This document shows positions 46,969-56,769 of a DNA stretch of 64,000 nt, in pieces; position 1 is the first letter of the stretch, and every line of letters begins with the position of its first letter. The notes under the pieces are model-generated. The model had not been told where the DNA came from, did not search any database, and saw only the letters and a list, made by a program, of their open reading frames with translations. Made by a program: the position numbers and the translations under genes. The stretch spans positions 1 to 64,000 of the forward strand of contig JAEYWD010000087.1 in NCBI GenBank assembly GCA_023429135.1, read 5' to 3'. The DNA is from Bacteroidota bacterium. GTDB taxonomy: Bacteria > Bacteroidota > Bacteroidia > Bacteroidales > JAAUTT01.

Positions 46969-48312
46969 ATGAGAAGAATTCTTATAGGAATATCAGCGTT
47001 ATTGTTTATCCCGTTCGGAAATACCCAAGCCCAGAAATTCTGGACCCTTGAGGAATGTATCCGTCATGCCCAGGAGAAAAATATAACTATCAAGCGAAAA
47101 GAACTAATTACAGAATCGTCGCAAAATACTTTGACACAACGGAGAATGAATCTGTTACCTTCGTTGGGAGCCGGATTGGATCATAATTACAGCTCGGGGC
47201 GTTCGCTTAACCAGGAAGAATACAAGTGGGAAAACGCCAATCTGCAACAAGGATCATTGGGTGTCCAGGCTAATCTGGTTCTTTTTGACGGATTTCAAAA
47301 CCTTAATTCCATCAAGAAATCGAAATTCGACCTGATGCAAAGTTTATCGGAACTCGAAGAAGCTAAAAATGATATCTCTATTAATATAGCCACTGCTTAC
47401 CTGGCCGTTCTGTTTTCGGAGGAACTGCTTGAAGTAGCAAAAAGTCAGTTGGAGTTATCGTTGCTTCAGGTGGAACGTAATAAAAAACTCGTGGAAGTTG
47501 GAAACATCGCCAGGGGAAATCTGCTCGAAATTCAGGCACAGGCTGCACGGGAAAAGGTTAATGTAACCAATGCCGAAAATAATCTCAACATTGCTTACCT
47601 CAACCTTACCCAAATGCTGGAGCTTGACTCCATAGGCGATTTCAGAATTTTCAAACCCGATACCATTACTATCGAAGATGTTGCTCCATTACTCTCGGTT
47701 CGTGAAATTTATGCGCAGGCTTTAAATAATATGCCTCAGATTAAAAGTTCCGAGTACTTCCTGAAATCGACTGAAAAGGAACTAGCCATTGCCCGGGGAA
47801 AACTTAGCCCTACCCTTTCTTTATCAGGCCTGTACTACAGCCGTTATAACGAAAAAGCAGTAGACCCTCTCGACCCTACAGCAAATTACGCATATATGGC
47901 CCAAATTAAGGACAACCAATACAAACAGGTAAGTCTGAGTTTGAATATTCCTATATTCACCAGGTATTCCACCCGTACTCAAATTTCGAACACAAAAATA
48001 AGGGTTGAAGATGCCGAATACAACCTAATTGATACAAAGAAGGAACTCTACAAAGCCATTCAGCAAGCGCATGCCGATGCAGTAAATGCATATCAGAACT
48101 ACATTTCACGTAGGGAAGCTGTGTTAAGCTCGGAAGAAGCTTTTAAATATACCCAGCAAAAATATGAAGTAGGATTGAGCAGTGCTGTTGATTTTAACAT
48201 TGCAAAAAACAACCTTACCAAAGCGAATTCTGACTTATTACAGTCCAAGTACGAATATGTTTTCAAAAATAAAATCTTAGATTTTTATAAGGGAACTCCG
48301 CTGAAGATATAA
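46969..48312 (+). CDS. TolC-family outer-membrane efflux channel
   Basis: A 447-residue outer-membrane factor with a Sec signal (RRILIGISALLFIPFGNTQAQ) and two OEP repeats of long helices. FWTLEECIRHAQEKNITIK at the mature start, VQANLVLFDGFQNLNSIKKSK near 97 and SLNIPIFTRYSTRTQISNTK near 325 are typical. It forms the exit duct for the HlyD/ABC pump upstream and is the last gene before the long palindromic terminator. Confidence 0.92.
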   Translation: MRRILIGISALLFIPFGNTQAQKFWTLEECIRHAQEKNITIKRKELITESSQNTLTQRRMNLLPSLGAGLDHNYSSGRSLNQEEYKWENANLQQGSLGVQANLVLFDGFQNLNSIKKSKFDLMQSLSELEEAKNDISINIATAYLAVLFSEELLEVAKSQLELSLLQVERNKKLVEVGNIARGNLLEIQAQAAREKVNVTNAENNLNIAYLNLTQMLELDSIGDFRIFKPDTITIEDVAPLLSVREIYAQALNNMPQIKSSEYFLKSTEKELAIARGKLSPTLSLSGLYYSRYNEKAVDPLDPTANYAYMAQIKDNQYKQVSLSLNIPIFTRYSTRTQISNTKIRVEDAEYNLIDTKKELYKAIQQAHADAVNAYQNYISRREAVLSSEEAFKYTQQKYEVGLSSAVDFNIAKNNLTKANSDLLQSKYEYVFKNKILDFYKGTPLKI

Positions 48313-48318
48313 ATGAAG

Positions 48319-48378
48319 CTGATATATAAAATACGAAAGCCTGATGTTGACATCAGGCTTTCGTATTTTATATATCAG
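48319..48378. terminator. Perfect 28-bp palindromic bidirectional terminator
   Basis: Bases 48319-48346 and 48351-48378 are exact reverse complements, leaving only a TTGA loop. The core GCCTGATG...CATCAGGC is flanked by AT-rich arms that give T tracts in both directions. The right arm covers the stop codon of the convergent GNAT gene (48375-48377). A perfect 60-bp hairpin is longer than normal for a terminator. Confidence 0.85.
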
Positions 48379-48917
48379 GCTAATCGCTTTTCGTAACAGT
48401 TTACAGGTGTCTTCTGGAAGTTATAAAATACATTGCCGGCAAACCGGTAATTATGTTTCATCAGCAATAAATTACCTTCTTCAAAATTACTTGTGGTATC
48501 GATACGAATACTTTTAACACCCTTACTTTTCGCAAGATCTTCTGCAAACTTAAGAAGTGAGCTGCCAACTCCCTTATTTCTCCAAGCCGGGAGGACATAA
48601 ATGCGAGAAATATAAAAACAGGCGGTACCGGAATTTTCCCAGGAAATATCCTTGAATTCATCTGGCTCTCTCTCATCCACGGTTAAAATTCCGAGAGAAA
48701 CATCATTCCTTTTAAGAATAAATAATGATTTCGATTCTTCGTACCTCTTTAAGGTTTCATAAGTATCAATAAACAAATCAGGATGTATGGCATTATTTTT
48801 CAACAAATGGTTCATGAGTACTTTTGTTATATAAAATGCCTCTATAACATCACCGGACTCAGCAATATGAACCGTGAATTCCTCAGTAGCTACTTTTTCC
48901 AGAACTATTGACTCCAT
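48375..48917 (-). CDS. GNAT-family N-acetyltransferase
   Basis: A 180-residue acetyltransferase. Motif A is ISRIYVLPAWRNKGVGSSLLKFAEDLAKSKG (about 103-134), with R/Q-x-x-G-x-G/A as RNKGVG for acetyl-CoA; the C-terminal part LLLMKHNYRFAG follows. The substrate is unknown. It stands alone, convergent with the efflux operon. Confidence 0.88.
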   Translation of the reverse strand: MESIVLEKVATEEFTVHIAESGDVIEAFYITKVLMNHLLKNNAIHPDLFIDTYETLKRYEESKSLFILKRNDVSLGILTVDEREPDEFKDISWENSGTACFYISRIYVLPAWRNKGVGSSLLKFAEDLAKSKGVKSIRIDTTSNFEEGNLLLMKHNYRFAGNVFYNFQKTPVNCYEKRLA

Positions 48918-49145
48918 TTCTACCTGATAAACTAAAAGTAGTAATTAAAAAAGATCTATATTTAAAACGTTGTTGTAGTTATTTTATGATAAAGATAAAA
49001 TTAAATAAATCAACTAATAACTGCGTGTATAAAAATAATTTAATTTCCCCGATTGAAAATTGTTAATTCCATTGAATACTTAAATTTTAGGTTTTAATCC
49101 CAGCTTAATTTTGACGAAAGAATAATGGCTTTTTTTTATAAATAT

Positions 49146-50534
49146 ATGAAAGTTTTTTTCACAAGTCTCACAGCTCTGTTTTTCATCATTTTAACATCTT
49201 GTGAACAAGAACCGTTTCAAAGTTCGCATGCGGGAGATTTTTTCTTTTCGACTGACACGGTTATGTTCGATACAATTTTTACCGACCTTGGTACTCCCAC
49301 TTATAAACTATTGATTAAGAACCCTAATAACTTCAACCTCGAAATAGACTCGGTTTACCTGGCAAATACTAAAAAAGGCTTTATTGTAAATTTAAACGGC
49401 ATGAGCTCTCTTCCAATGAAAAAGCTCACCATTGATGCAAAAGATAGTTTATATATTTTCATCCAGGCATACCTGCCCCAAACTCAGGAAGACACTCCTT
49501 TTACTAACGAAAACTCGCTTATCTTTGTAAGCGGAAACACTATAAAAAAAGTAGAGTTAATAGCTTTCGGGCAAAACACAATCCATCTTCGCGATCAGAA
49601 CATTAAAACGCAGGAATGGATTAACAGCAAACCATATTTAATTTATGGAACCCTCACTGTAGATTCAGGTCATAAACTTATTATAAATAAAGGCGTAAAG
49701 GTTTATTTTCATCGAAATGCAAAATTGTTGGTAAAAGGCGCTATTGATGTAAAAGGCTCGTTTGAACATCCGGTTAAGTTTAGAAGCGACCGTTTGGAAA
49801 AAGATTACGATACACTACCCGGCCAATGGGGAGGGATAATAATTACAGGAACTCATGATAATCACAACTTTGATTACGCAGTGATCCGTAATGCAACAAC
49901 AGGAATTGTGTTTGGCGATTATAAAAACAATGCTGTTGTGAAAGCTGAAGTTAAAAACACAATCATTGCAAACATGGCGTATTCTGCCATTATATCATAT
50001 CAGGCCAAAGTAACAGCTTCCAATACGGTACTTGCAAATACAGGAAATACAACCTGCTTTTTAATTGGAGGAGAATACAAGTTTACTCATTGTACTTTTG
50101 CCAATTACGGGGCCCAAAAAATACCGAGATCGGTAGACTCAAAAACCCTAAAACTAAGCAATTACATGGAGCCTGGCCCAATTCTTAAGGATCTGATTAA
50201 TGCTGATTTTATAAATTCCATAATATACGGCAGCAATCAAGATGAAATTCAATTTTTGAACAAAAGCGGAAGTCAGTTCCGGTATAATTTTGAAAACTGT
50301 TTGATCCACACCACAGGAACCACTCAGATTTTGGGAAATAACAACATTTTTAATAAACCTCCTCTGTTTATAAGCACCCTTAAAGAAAATTTCAGAATCG
50401 ACTCACTTTCTCCCGCTAAAAACGCAGGGAATATAATCTACGGTTCTCAGGTACCTTTTGACCTGGTTAATAACTCACGAACATCCGATGCAGCTCCTGA
50501 TATGGGCGCATATGAACGACAAGAAAAACAATGA
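49146..50534 (+). CDS. Beta-helix surface lipoprotein
   Basis: From the ATG at 49146, about 462 residues with a lipoprotein signal ending FFIILTSC. An N-terminal beta-sandwich (about 35-150) is followed by a right-handed beta-helix of right-hand repeats (about 170-420: LTVDSGHKLIINKGVKVYF, VKNTIIANMAYSAI). The C-terminal SPAKNAGN...SDAAPDMGAYE is a motif seen at the end of choice-of-anchor Q/beta-helix proteins. It overlaps the next gene by four bases (ATGA), so the two are made together. Confidence 0.8.
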   Translation: MKVFFTSLTALFFIILTSCEQEPFQSSHAGDFFFSTDTVMFDTIFTDLGTPTYKLLIKNPNNFNLEIDSVYLANTKKGFIVNLNGMSSLPMKKLTIDAKDSLYIFIQAYLPQTQEDTPFTNENSLIFVSGNTIKKVELIAFGQNTIHLRDQNIKTQEWINSKPYLIYGTLTVDSGHKLIINKGVKVYFHRNAKLLVKGAIDVKGSFEHPVKFRSDRLEKDYDTLPGQWGGIIITGTHDNHNFDYAVIRNATTGIVFGDYKNNAVVKAEVKNTIIANMAYSAIISYQAKVTASNTVLANTGNTTCFLIGGEYKFTHCTFANYGAQKIPRSVDSKTLKLSNYMEPGPILKDLINADFINSIIYGSNQDEIQFLNKSGSQFRYNFENCLIHTTGTTQILGNNNIFNKPPLFISTLKENFRIDSLSPAKNAGNIIYGSQVPFDLVNNSRTSDAAPDMGAYERQEKQ

Positions 50535-51556
50535 AAAAGTATTTCTTTATTCTGATAGGCTGTATTTTCATAAACCAGGGTTTTGCTCAACAAAAAAGCA
50601 AACCCGATCTTAAGCTCGTTTTTTATAACGTAGAGAATTTTTACGATTGGCAAAACGATCCTAAAATAAACGATGAGGAGTTTCTTCCTGAATCGCAACG
50701 CCGTTGGACAAAGTATAGATTCGAAGAAAAAGCGGTGAAACTTTTTAAAGTTTTTGCCGCCATTGGAGAATCCGACTTTCCTGATATTATTGGCATGGCC
50801 GAAGTAGAAAATCTGTTTGTACTGAAGTACCTGGTAACCCAAACACCAATGCAGAAGGTATCCATGGGCATTGTTCACAAGGAATCAAACGATCCCCGTG
50901 GCATTGACGCCTGTATATTATACCGTATGGACAAATTAACGCTACTCAATTCGGAGTTTATATCATTACGTCAAAAGAACGGACAAATACAGCAAACCAG
51001 GGACATTGTTTACGCAGCATTCCGCACACAACAAAAAGATGTGGTGCATATTTTTGTAAATCACTGGCCTTCACGACGGGGAGGAGAACTTGAAACCCAG
51101 CAAAAAAGAAACAATACTGCCTATGTATTGCGTCAGAAAGTCGATTCAATTTTCAAAACCAATCCTGGTGCACGTATCATAATAACTGGCGACTTCAACG
51201 ATGAGCCTTATAATGCAAGTATTACCAAAACCCTTAAAGTATTATCTCCCGATGGACCAGTTTCAGCTTCGGGACTATACAATCTTTCGGGTAAGTTTGT
51301 AAAAACCTATGGCACAGGAACGCTGAAATTTAAAGGCAACTGGTCGGTTTTCGATCAGATAATTGTTTCAGGCGCCCTGCTCGGTAAGCAAGGGTTAACA
51401 AGTTGTACTTTGTGTGCCGGTGTTTTTAACAAACAATTTCTGCTGAACGAAGATAAAACCCACATGGGTTACACTCCCTGGCGCACTTACAACGGACTGA
51501 ATTATTCCGGGGGTTATAGCGACCATCTTCCGGTATATCTGAACCTGTATTATTAA
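50531..51556 (+). CDS. Secreted endonuclease/exonuclease/phosphatase family protein
   Basis: A 341-residue protein with a Sec signal (FFILIGCIFINQGFAQQ). EEP motifs are present: FYNVENFYD near 29 (Asn), GMAEVEN near 93 (Glu), NHWPSRRGG near 176 (His), TGDFNDEP near 219 (Asp/Asn) and GYSDHLPVYL at the end (catalytic His). It probably hydrolyses extracellular nucleic acid or phosphoesters outside the cytoplasm, coupled with the preceding surface lipoprotein. Confidence 0.88.
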   Translation: MKKYFFILIGCIFINQGFAQQKSKPDLKLVFYNVENFYDWQNDPKINDEEFLPESQRRWTKYRFEEKAVKLFKVFAAIGESDFPDIIGMAEVENLFVLKYLVTQTPMQKVSMGIVHKESNDPRGIDACILYRMDKLTLLNSEFISLRQKNGQIQQTRDIVYAAFRTQQKDVVHIFVNHWPSRRGGELETQQKRNNTAYVLRQKVDSIFKTNPGARIIITGDFNDEPYNASITKTLKVLSPDGPVSASGLYNLSGKFVKTYGTGTLKFKGNWSVFDQIIVSGALLGKQGLTSCTLCAGVFNKQFLLNEDKTHMGYTPWRTYNGLNYSGGYSDHLPVYLNLYY

Positions 51557-51709
51557 ATGTAAAAAAGCTGAGGGTTCACAGATCATGATCAGCTTAACTA
51601 TGCTTTGGATTGAGAACCTTTGACAGTTGACTTTTTCTTTTATTCGCTCCTCTTTCACCTTTTTTACTATATTTACCACCGCATATAAAAATTACTTAAG
51701 ACTAGCATT

Positions 51710-52585
51710 ATGATTCTCTCGATGACGGGCTTTGGCAGAAGCGAGCTTGAAACAGGACAAAAGAAAATTTGTATTGAAATTCGCGCCCTCAATAGTAAAC
51801 AGATGGATATCATTTTAAAACTTCCATCGATTTTAAAGGACAAGGAATCGGACATCCGAAACGAAATTTCGAAAGCACTCATCCGTGGCAAAGTAGATGT
51901 TTACATAAGTTACGAAGGGAATGAGGAAGAAAGAGGTGTTGCGATTAATAAATCTATATTTAAAGATTATTATAACCAGATACTTGCACTTAGCACCGAA
52001 CTTGGCATACCCACCGGTGATGATATAGTAAATACCATTCTCCGTCTTCCCGATACGCTCAAAATGGACAAAGCCATCATTACCGATGAGGAATGGGCTT
52101 TGATTCTGGAAGGAGTTATAAAAGCTATTCAGGAAGTACGTCAGTTCAGAATTCAGGAAGGCAAATGTTTGAAAGACGATCTTTTGAAGCGTTTATCGGC
52201 TATAGAAGGCTTGAGTGAAGCTATTATTCCTTTTGAAAAATCCAGGCTTGAGAAAATTTCAACACGAATTAAAGAAAATCTCGAAGAGTTGGTTGGCTGG
52301 GATAAAGTGGATAAAAACCGTTTTGAACAGGAACTTCTCTATTTTATCGAGAAATTCGACATCAATGAGGAGAAAGTGCGGTTAAACAACCATTGCAAAT
52401 ACTTTAGGGACATTGTTGAAAACGAAGACCTGGCCGGTCGCAAACTTGGTTTTATAGCACAGGAGTTAGGCCGCGAAATTAATACCATAGGCTCTAAGGC
52501 AAACGATTCCACCATTCAGCAAATGGTAGTACAGATGAAAGACGAGTTGGAAAAAATTAAAGAACAAATCAACAACATTCTTTAA
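51710..52585 (+). CDS. yicC: YicC/YloC family endoribonuclease
   Basis: A 291-residue protein with the YicC N-terminal mark LSMTGFGRSELETGQ, IRALNSKQMDI near 25, and the C-terminal DUF1732 part KLGFIAQELGREINTIGSKA followed by KDELEKIKEQINNIL. The family is conserved next to gmk in many bacteria, as here, and members have been shown to be RNA endonucleases linked to RNA turnover. Confidence 0.93.
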   Translation: MILSMTGFGRSELETGQKKICIEIRALNSKQMDIILKLPSILKDKESDIRNEISKALIRGKVDVYISYEGNEEERGVAINKSIFKDYYNQILALSTELGIPTGDDIVNTILRLPDTLKMDKAIITDEEWALILEGVIKAIQEVRQFRIQEGKCLKDDLLKRLSAIEGLSEAIIPFEKSRLEKISTRIKENLEELVGWDKVDKNRFEQELLYFIEKFDINEEKVRLNNHCKYFRDIVENEDLAGRKLGFIAQELGREINTIGSKANDSTIQQMVVQMKDELEKIKEQINNIL

Positions 52586-52586
52586 T

Positions 52587-53153
52587 ATGTCCGGCAAAAT
52601 GATCATATTCTCAGCGCCATCGGGTGCTGGTAAAACCACTATTGTTAAATGGCTGCTCGCCGAAGGATTACCTGTAGAGTTCTCTGTTTCGGCAACCAGT
52701 CGCCCACCCAGGGTTGGAGAAGTAAATGGAAAAGATTACTATTTTCTTACGGCCGGAGAATTCCGAAAAAAAATAGAACAGGATGAGTTTATAGAATGGC
52801 AGGAAGTATATACAGATAAGTTTTACGGCACCTTCAAATCGGAAATTACCCGTATTTGGAACAGTGGTAAGCATGTTATTTTTGATGTTGACGTACTTGG
52901 AGGAATCAATCTCAAGAAAATATTCGGTGAAAAGGCACTTTCGCTTTTTGTAATGCCACCATCGGTTGATGAACTGGAGAAAAGGCTAAGATGCAGAAAT
53001 ACCGATGCCGAGGACATAATTAAACAACGGGTCGATAAAGCTGTTTATGAAATGAGTTTTGCTCCTCAGTTCGATAAAACAGTTGTAAACGATAATCTTG
53101 AAACAGCAAAAGTAGAGGCATACAACATTATACAGAATTTTTTATTGCAATAA
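52587..53153 (+). CDS. gmk: Guanylate kinase
   Basis: Converts GMP and ATP to GDP and ADP, a required step for GTP and (p)ppGpp pools. The 188 residues carry the P-loop FSAPSGAGKTT near 8-18, the GMP site VSATSRPPRVGEVNGKDYYF near 33, and FDVDVLGGINLKK near 98. It begins one base after yicC and ends two bases before nadD, a common cluster. Confidence 0.96.
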   Translation: MSGKMIIFSAPSGAGKTTIVKWLLAEGLPVEFSVSATSRPPRVGEVNGKDYYFLTAGEFRKKIEQDEFIEWQEVYTDKFYGTFKSEITRIWNSGKHVIFDVDVLGGINLKKIFGEKALSLFVMPPSVDELEKRLRCRNTDAEDIIKQRVDKAVYEMSFAPQFDKTVVNDNLETAKVEAYNIIQNFLLQ

Positions 53154-53155
53154 AG

Positions 53156-53728
53156 ATGCTTGTTGGTTTGTTCTTCGGCTCTTTCAATCCTGTTCATGTA
53201 GGTCACATGATTATTGCCAGCTACATGGTAGAATTTTCACATGTAGACGAGGTCTGGTTTGTTGTAAGCCCGCACAACCCATTAAAGGATAAAAACATAC
53301 TAATAGATGAACAACACCGGTTCGAGATGGTAAAACTGGCTATCGGCCCCGATAAACGCTTCAGTGCTTGCAATATAGAATTTTCTCTTCCAAAACCATC
53401 CTACACCATAGACACGCTCCACAAATTAAAATCGCTCCATCCCAATAAGGATTTTGCCATCATCATGGGAGCCGACGGCCTCGAAATGTTCGACAAGTGG
53501 AAAAGTAACAGGGAAATAGTAACAATGTGCAGACGATTTGTTTATCCCCGGATTGGAGAAAGTAATTTTGAGAATTTAAAAGTAGAAAACGGGACATTTG
53601 TGAATGCCCCGCTTTTGGATATTTCTTCTACTTTTATTCGTAAGGCCATTAAAGATGGAAAAGATTTATCATTTTTTGTACCCGAAAAAGTCTGGCCCTA
53701 CATCCACCATCACGGTTTGTATCTTTAA
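53156..53728 (+). CDS. nadD: Nicotinate-nucleotide adenylyltransferase
   Basis: Adenylates nicotinate mononucleotide to deamido-NAD in NAD synthesis. The 190 residues have GLFFGSFNPVHVGHMIIA at the start (the HxGH motif), FAIIMGADGLEMFDKWK near 100 and DISSTFIRKAIKDG near 160 (the SSTxxR motif). Last gene of the yicC-gmk-nadD run. Confidence 0.96.
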   Translation: MLVGLFFGSFNPVHVGHMIIASYMVEFSHVDEVWFVVSPHNPLKDKNILIDEQHRFEMVKLAIGPDKRFSACNIEFSLPKPSYTIDTLHKLKSLHPNKDFAIIMGADGLEMFDKWKSNREIVTMCRRFVYPRIGESNFENLKVENGTFVNAPLLDISSTFIRKAIKDGKDLSFFVPEKVWPYIHHHGLYL

Positions 53729-53850
53729 TATCTTATATCTTGTTCAAGGATCGTCATCAATGTTTTTGATGAGATAAAAATAGTTTAAATCATCTGGGCA
53801 TTTTTTTTTTTTGGATGAGATGCATTACGGAGAGTATTGATTTTACTTAT

Positions 53851-53877
53851 ATAAAAAAGGTGATGCTCATCACCTTT
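53851..53877 (-). terminator. Terminator of hydG
   Basis: On the minus strand AAAGGTGAT...ATCACCTTT (53877-53856) forms a 9-bp stem with a GAGC loop, followed by TTTTTTAT. It starts 9 bases after the hydG stop codon. Confidence 0.75.
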
Positions 53878-53885
53878 CAGAAAAA

Positions 53886-55310
53886 CTAGAAATATAAGTC
53901 ACGCTTTCCTTCTTTTACAAGTTGAAGTTTCTCAATAAGTTTGTCTTTTAAAATCAGATCATCATAAACTGAAAGTTTTTCGGAAATTAATTTATATCCT
54001 TTGGCTTTTGTTTCGACAGGAGCATAATCTTCCAGATATTCCGCAAGCGTAAGAATGGCGTTGGGCTGACAGAACCGCTTTATAAATCCTGGTACCGAGA
54101 ACTCCATAAAATGCTCGCCTGTACGGCCGGTACGATAACATGAAGTACAAAACGAAGGGATAAGTCCCTTATCAATCAGCTCGTCCATAATTTCATTCAA
54201 CGTTCGGTTGTCGTTAATCTGGAATTGTTCTTTATTCAAATCCTGTTTCTCTCCACTCTCAGTGTAGCCTTTAATCTGGATGTTGGTACCACCGTCAATC
54301 TGCGAAACACCAAAATTCAGAATCTCGTCGCGGATAGCAGCCGGTTCCCGTGCAGTTAAAATCATTCCGGTATATGGCACAGCTAGTCGTAAAATAGCTA
54401 TAAGGCGTGTAAAATCATGGTCGGAAACCTCATAACGAGGATCGATATTAATATTGGAAGCATTTTTCACTCTCGGAAATGAAATGGTATGCGGCCCAAC
54501 ATTAAAAACTGCTTCGAAATGGTTTACATGCCGCAGTAATCCCATCACTTCGAACCGCCAGTCGTACAGACCAAACAATGCGCCAATTCCAACATCGTCT
54601 ATCCCTGCTTCCTGAGCTCGATCTAAGGCAGTTATACGCCATTCGTAATCTCTCTTTATTCCCGATGGATGGACCTTTTTATAGGTTTCCTGGTGATATG
54701 TTTCCTGAAAAATCTGGTAAGTCCCTATTCCGGCAGCTTTAACGGTTTTGAAACCATCGATATCCAACGGTGCCGCATTAATATTAACCCTTCGGATTTC
54801 GCCATTCCCGCTTTTCACACCATAAACCACCTTCACGGTTTCGGCAATAAATTCGGAATTGTAATGTGGGTGTTCTCCATAAACCAGAATCAACCGCTTT
54901 TGACCGGTATTCTCAAGCGCAACAACCTGGCTTATCAAATCGTCGAAAGTCAGCGTAGTACGTTTCTGATCGGTATTCGACGACCGGAAACCGCAATAAA
55001 CACAATTGTTAATGCAAAGATTGCCGACATATAAGGGAGCAAAAAGAACAATGCGCTCCCCGTATACATTCTGTTTTAACTTACGGGCTCCTTCCTTAAT
55101 TTCGTGAATCAGTTCAGGATTGGTTGCATTTATGAGAACAGCAGTCTCCTGCAACGAAAGCCTGTTTTTTTCCAGTGATTTATGTATAATCTCTCTCACC
55201 AGAACTTTATCGGGCTTTGCATTATCAAGAAAATTCCAGATTTCGGCCGGATCTATAAAAGGTCTCTGACTAATATCGGGAATATTATATTGTTGTGGAG
55301 AGTATCTCAT
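53886..55310 (-). CDS. hydG: [FeFe]-hydrogenase maturase HydG
   Basis: A radical SAM tyrosine lyase that makes the CO and CN ligands of the H-cluster. The 474 residues match the family. The CX3CX2C cluster motif is in NNCVYCGFRSSN near 97-108 (CINNCVYC). The C-terminal accessory Fe-S site is FCTSCYRTGRTGEHFME near 390. It differs from ThiH by this C-terminal Cys pair. HydE, HydF and the hydrogenase itself are not in the window. The gene shares a 299-bp divergent gap with the TerD operon, in which I find no clear promoter. Confidence 0.95.
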   Translation of the reverse strand: MRYSPQQYNIPDISQRPFIDPAEIWNFLDNAKPDKVLVREIIHKSLEKNRLSLQETAVLINATNPELIHEIKEGARKLKQNVYGERIVLFAPLYVGNLCINNCVYCGFRSSNTDQKRTTLTFDDLISQVVALENTGQKRLILVYGEHPHYNSEFIAETVKVVYGVKSGNGEIRRVNINAAPLDIDGFKTVKAAGIGTYQIFQETYHQETYKKVHPSGIKRDYEWRITALDRAQEAGIDDVGIGALFGLYDWRFEVMGLLRHVNHFEAVFNVGPHTISFPRVKNASNINIDPRYEVSDHDFTRLIAILRLAVPYTGMILTAREPAAIRDEILNFGVSQIDGGTNIQIKGYTESGEKQDLNKEQFQINDNRTLNEIMDELIDKGLIPSFCTSCYRTGRTGEHFMEFSVPGFIKRFCQPNAILTLAEYLEDYAPVETKAKGYKLISEKLSVYDDLILKDKLIEKLQLVKEGKRDLYF

Positions 55311-55609
55311 TTAATAAACGCTTTAACAAAATTGAGAATAAAAAAATGAAAAGAATAAAATTATCCAAAATTTCCGCATCTCCTCTCAATATCATCTTAT
55401 AAACCTTGTTAATTAAGAAATTTTTTGGAATTTATAGAAAAAAAGAATATTTTCAATGCTTATTTTAAATACCAGCCTTAAGTAATTGTAACTATATAAT
55501 AACAAAACCAAGCGGTTTTCCGTATAGACCCGTATTATGGATTTAGCGAAACAAAACCCGGAGAAAAAATCACTCAATACACTGAATGTAAAACCAAATA
55601 ATCAGTATT

Positions 55610-56164
55610 ATGGCTATTAATTTATCGAAAGGCCAACGAATTGAAATAGGCCTCAGCAAAGTAGGAATTGGTTTAGGTTGGGATCCTAACCAGGGTACAG
55701 GTTTCGACTTCGACCTGGACGCTTCGGCCTTTATGCTTGGCGAAAACAAAAAAATACCGAAAGACGAATTTTTTGTTTTCTACAACAATCAGAAATCTCC
55801 CGACGGATCCGTTGAATCATCAGGCGACGACACAACAGGTGGCAAAAGCGATGGAGACGATGAAACCCTTTTAGTAGAGCTTACAAAAGTAGATTCCAAT
55901 ATTAAGGAAATAATTTTTACAGTTACAATTCATGATGCTGAAGCCAGAAAACAGAATTTCGGTCAGGTACGAAATTCGTTTATAAGAATATACAACGCCC
56001 AGAACAATGAAGAAATTGCAAAATACGAACTTGACGAAGATTTCTCTATTGAAACTGCTGTCGAATTTGGTCGTTTGTACAAAAAGAACGGCGAGTGGAA
56101 ATTCGAGGCTATGGGAATAGGCTACAAAGGTGGCTTAGAATACTTTGTAAGCAAATACGCTTAA
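55610..56164 (+). CDS. terD: TerD-family protein 1
   Basis: A 184-residue TerD-fold protein, the calcium-binding stress protein family of the tellurite-resistance systems. It has GLGWDPN...FDFDLDASAFML near 20-42, KSDGDDETLLVEL near 76-90 (acidic residues that bind Ca2+) and the strongly conserved EARKQNFGQVRNSFIR near 113, ending FEAMGIGYKGGLE. It is the first gene of the operon. It closely resembles the following gene, so they arose by tandem duplication. Confidence 0.95.
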   Translation: MAINLSKGQRIEIGLSKVGIGLGWDPNQGTGFDFDLDASAFMLGENKKIPKDEFFVFYNNQKSPDGSVESSGDDTTGGKSDGDDETLLVELTKVDSNIKEIIFTVTIHDAEARKQNFGQVRNSFIRIYNAQNNEEIAKYELDEDFSIETAVEFGRLYKKNGEWKFEAMGIGYKGGLEYFVSKYA

Positions 56165-56199
56165 ATGGAGCAAATTTAACCCTTAAAATATTTTTCCTT

Positions 56200-56754
56200 A
56201 TGGCAATTAACTTAGAAAAAGGACAACGAGTAAATGTAAATCTGCCCAGGTTTGTTGTCGGACTGGGCTGGGACTCAAACTCCTCATCCACCGGTCAGGA
56301 CTTTGACCTGGATGCGTCGGTTTTTATCCTTGGCGAAAACAAAAAAATTCTCTCCGACGGCCATTTTGTGTTTTACAATAATCTGGTATCTCCCGACGGA
56401 GCTGTTGAACATGCGGGTGATAACCTCACCGGTGCAGGAGATGGCGACGATGAAAGCATAAAAATAGATTTGTCGAAAATAAATCCCAGTGCAACAGAAA
56501 TTTGCTTTGTAGTTACCATTCACGACGCTGAAAGCAGAAAACAGAATTTCGGACAGGTTCGGAATTCGTTTGTGCGAGTTTACAATCCCGACACAAAGGA
56601 AGAGATATTAAAGTACGAACTGGAAGAAGATTTCTCCATCGAAACGGCTGTTGAATTCGGTCGTCTGTATAAGAAAAATGACGAATGGAAATTCGAAGCT
56701 ATTGGCGTAGGCCAAAAAGGCGGACTTGAACAATACCTGAATAAATACAATTAA
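56200..56754 (+). CDS. terD: TerD-family protein 2
   Basis: From the ATG at 56200, 184 residues nearly parallel to the first copy: GLGWDSN...DFDLDASVFIL, AGDGDDESIKIDL, ESRKQNFGQVRNSFVRVYN and a C-terminal FEAIGVGQKGGLEQYL. The frame is open upstream over the end of TerD 1, but the ATG that restores MAINLEKGQ is the start. The two copies may form mixed assemblies at the membrane surface. Confidence 0.95.
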   Translation: MAINLEKGQRVNVNLPRFVVGLGWDSNSSSTGQDFDLDASVFILGENKKILSDGHFVFYNNLVSPDGAVEHAGDNLTGAGDGDDESIKIDLSKINPSATEICFVVTIHDAESRKQNFGQVRNSFVRVYNPDTKEEILKYELEEDFSIETAVEFGRLYKKNDEWKFEAIGVGQKGGLEQYLNKYN

Positions 56755-56769
56755 TTAAAAAAGAAAATT

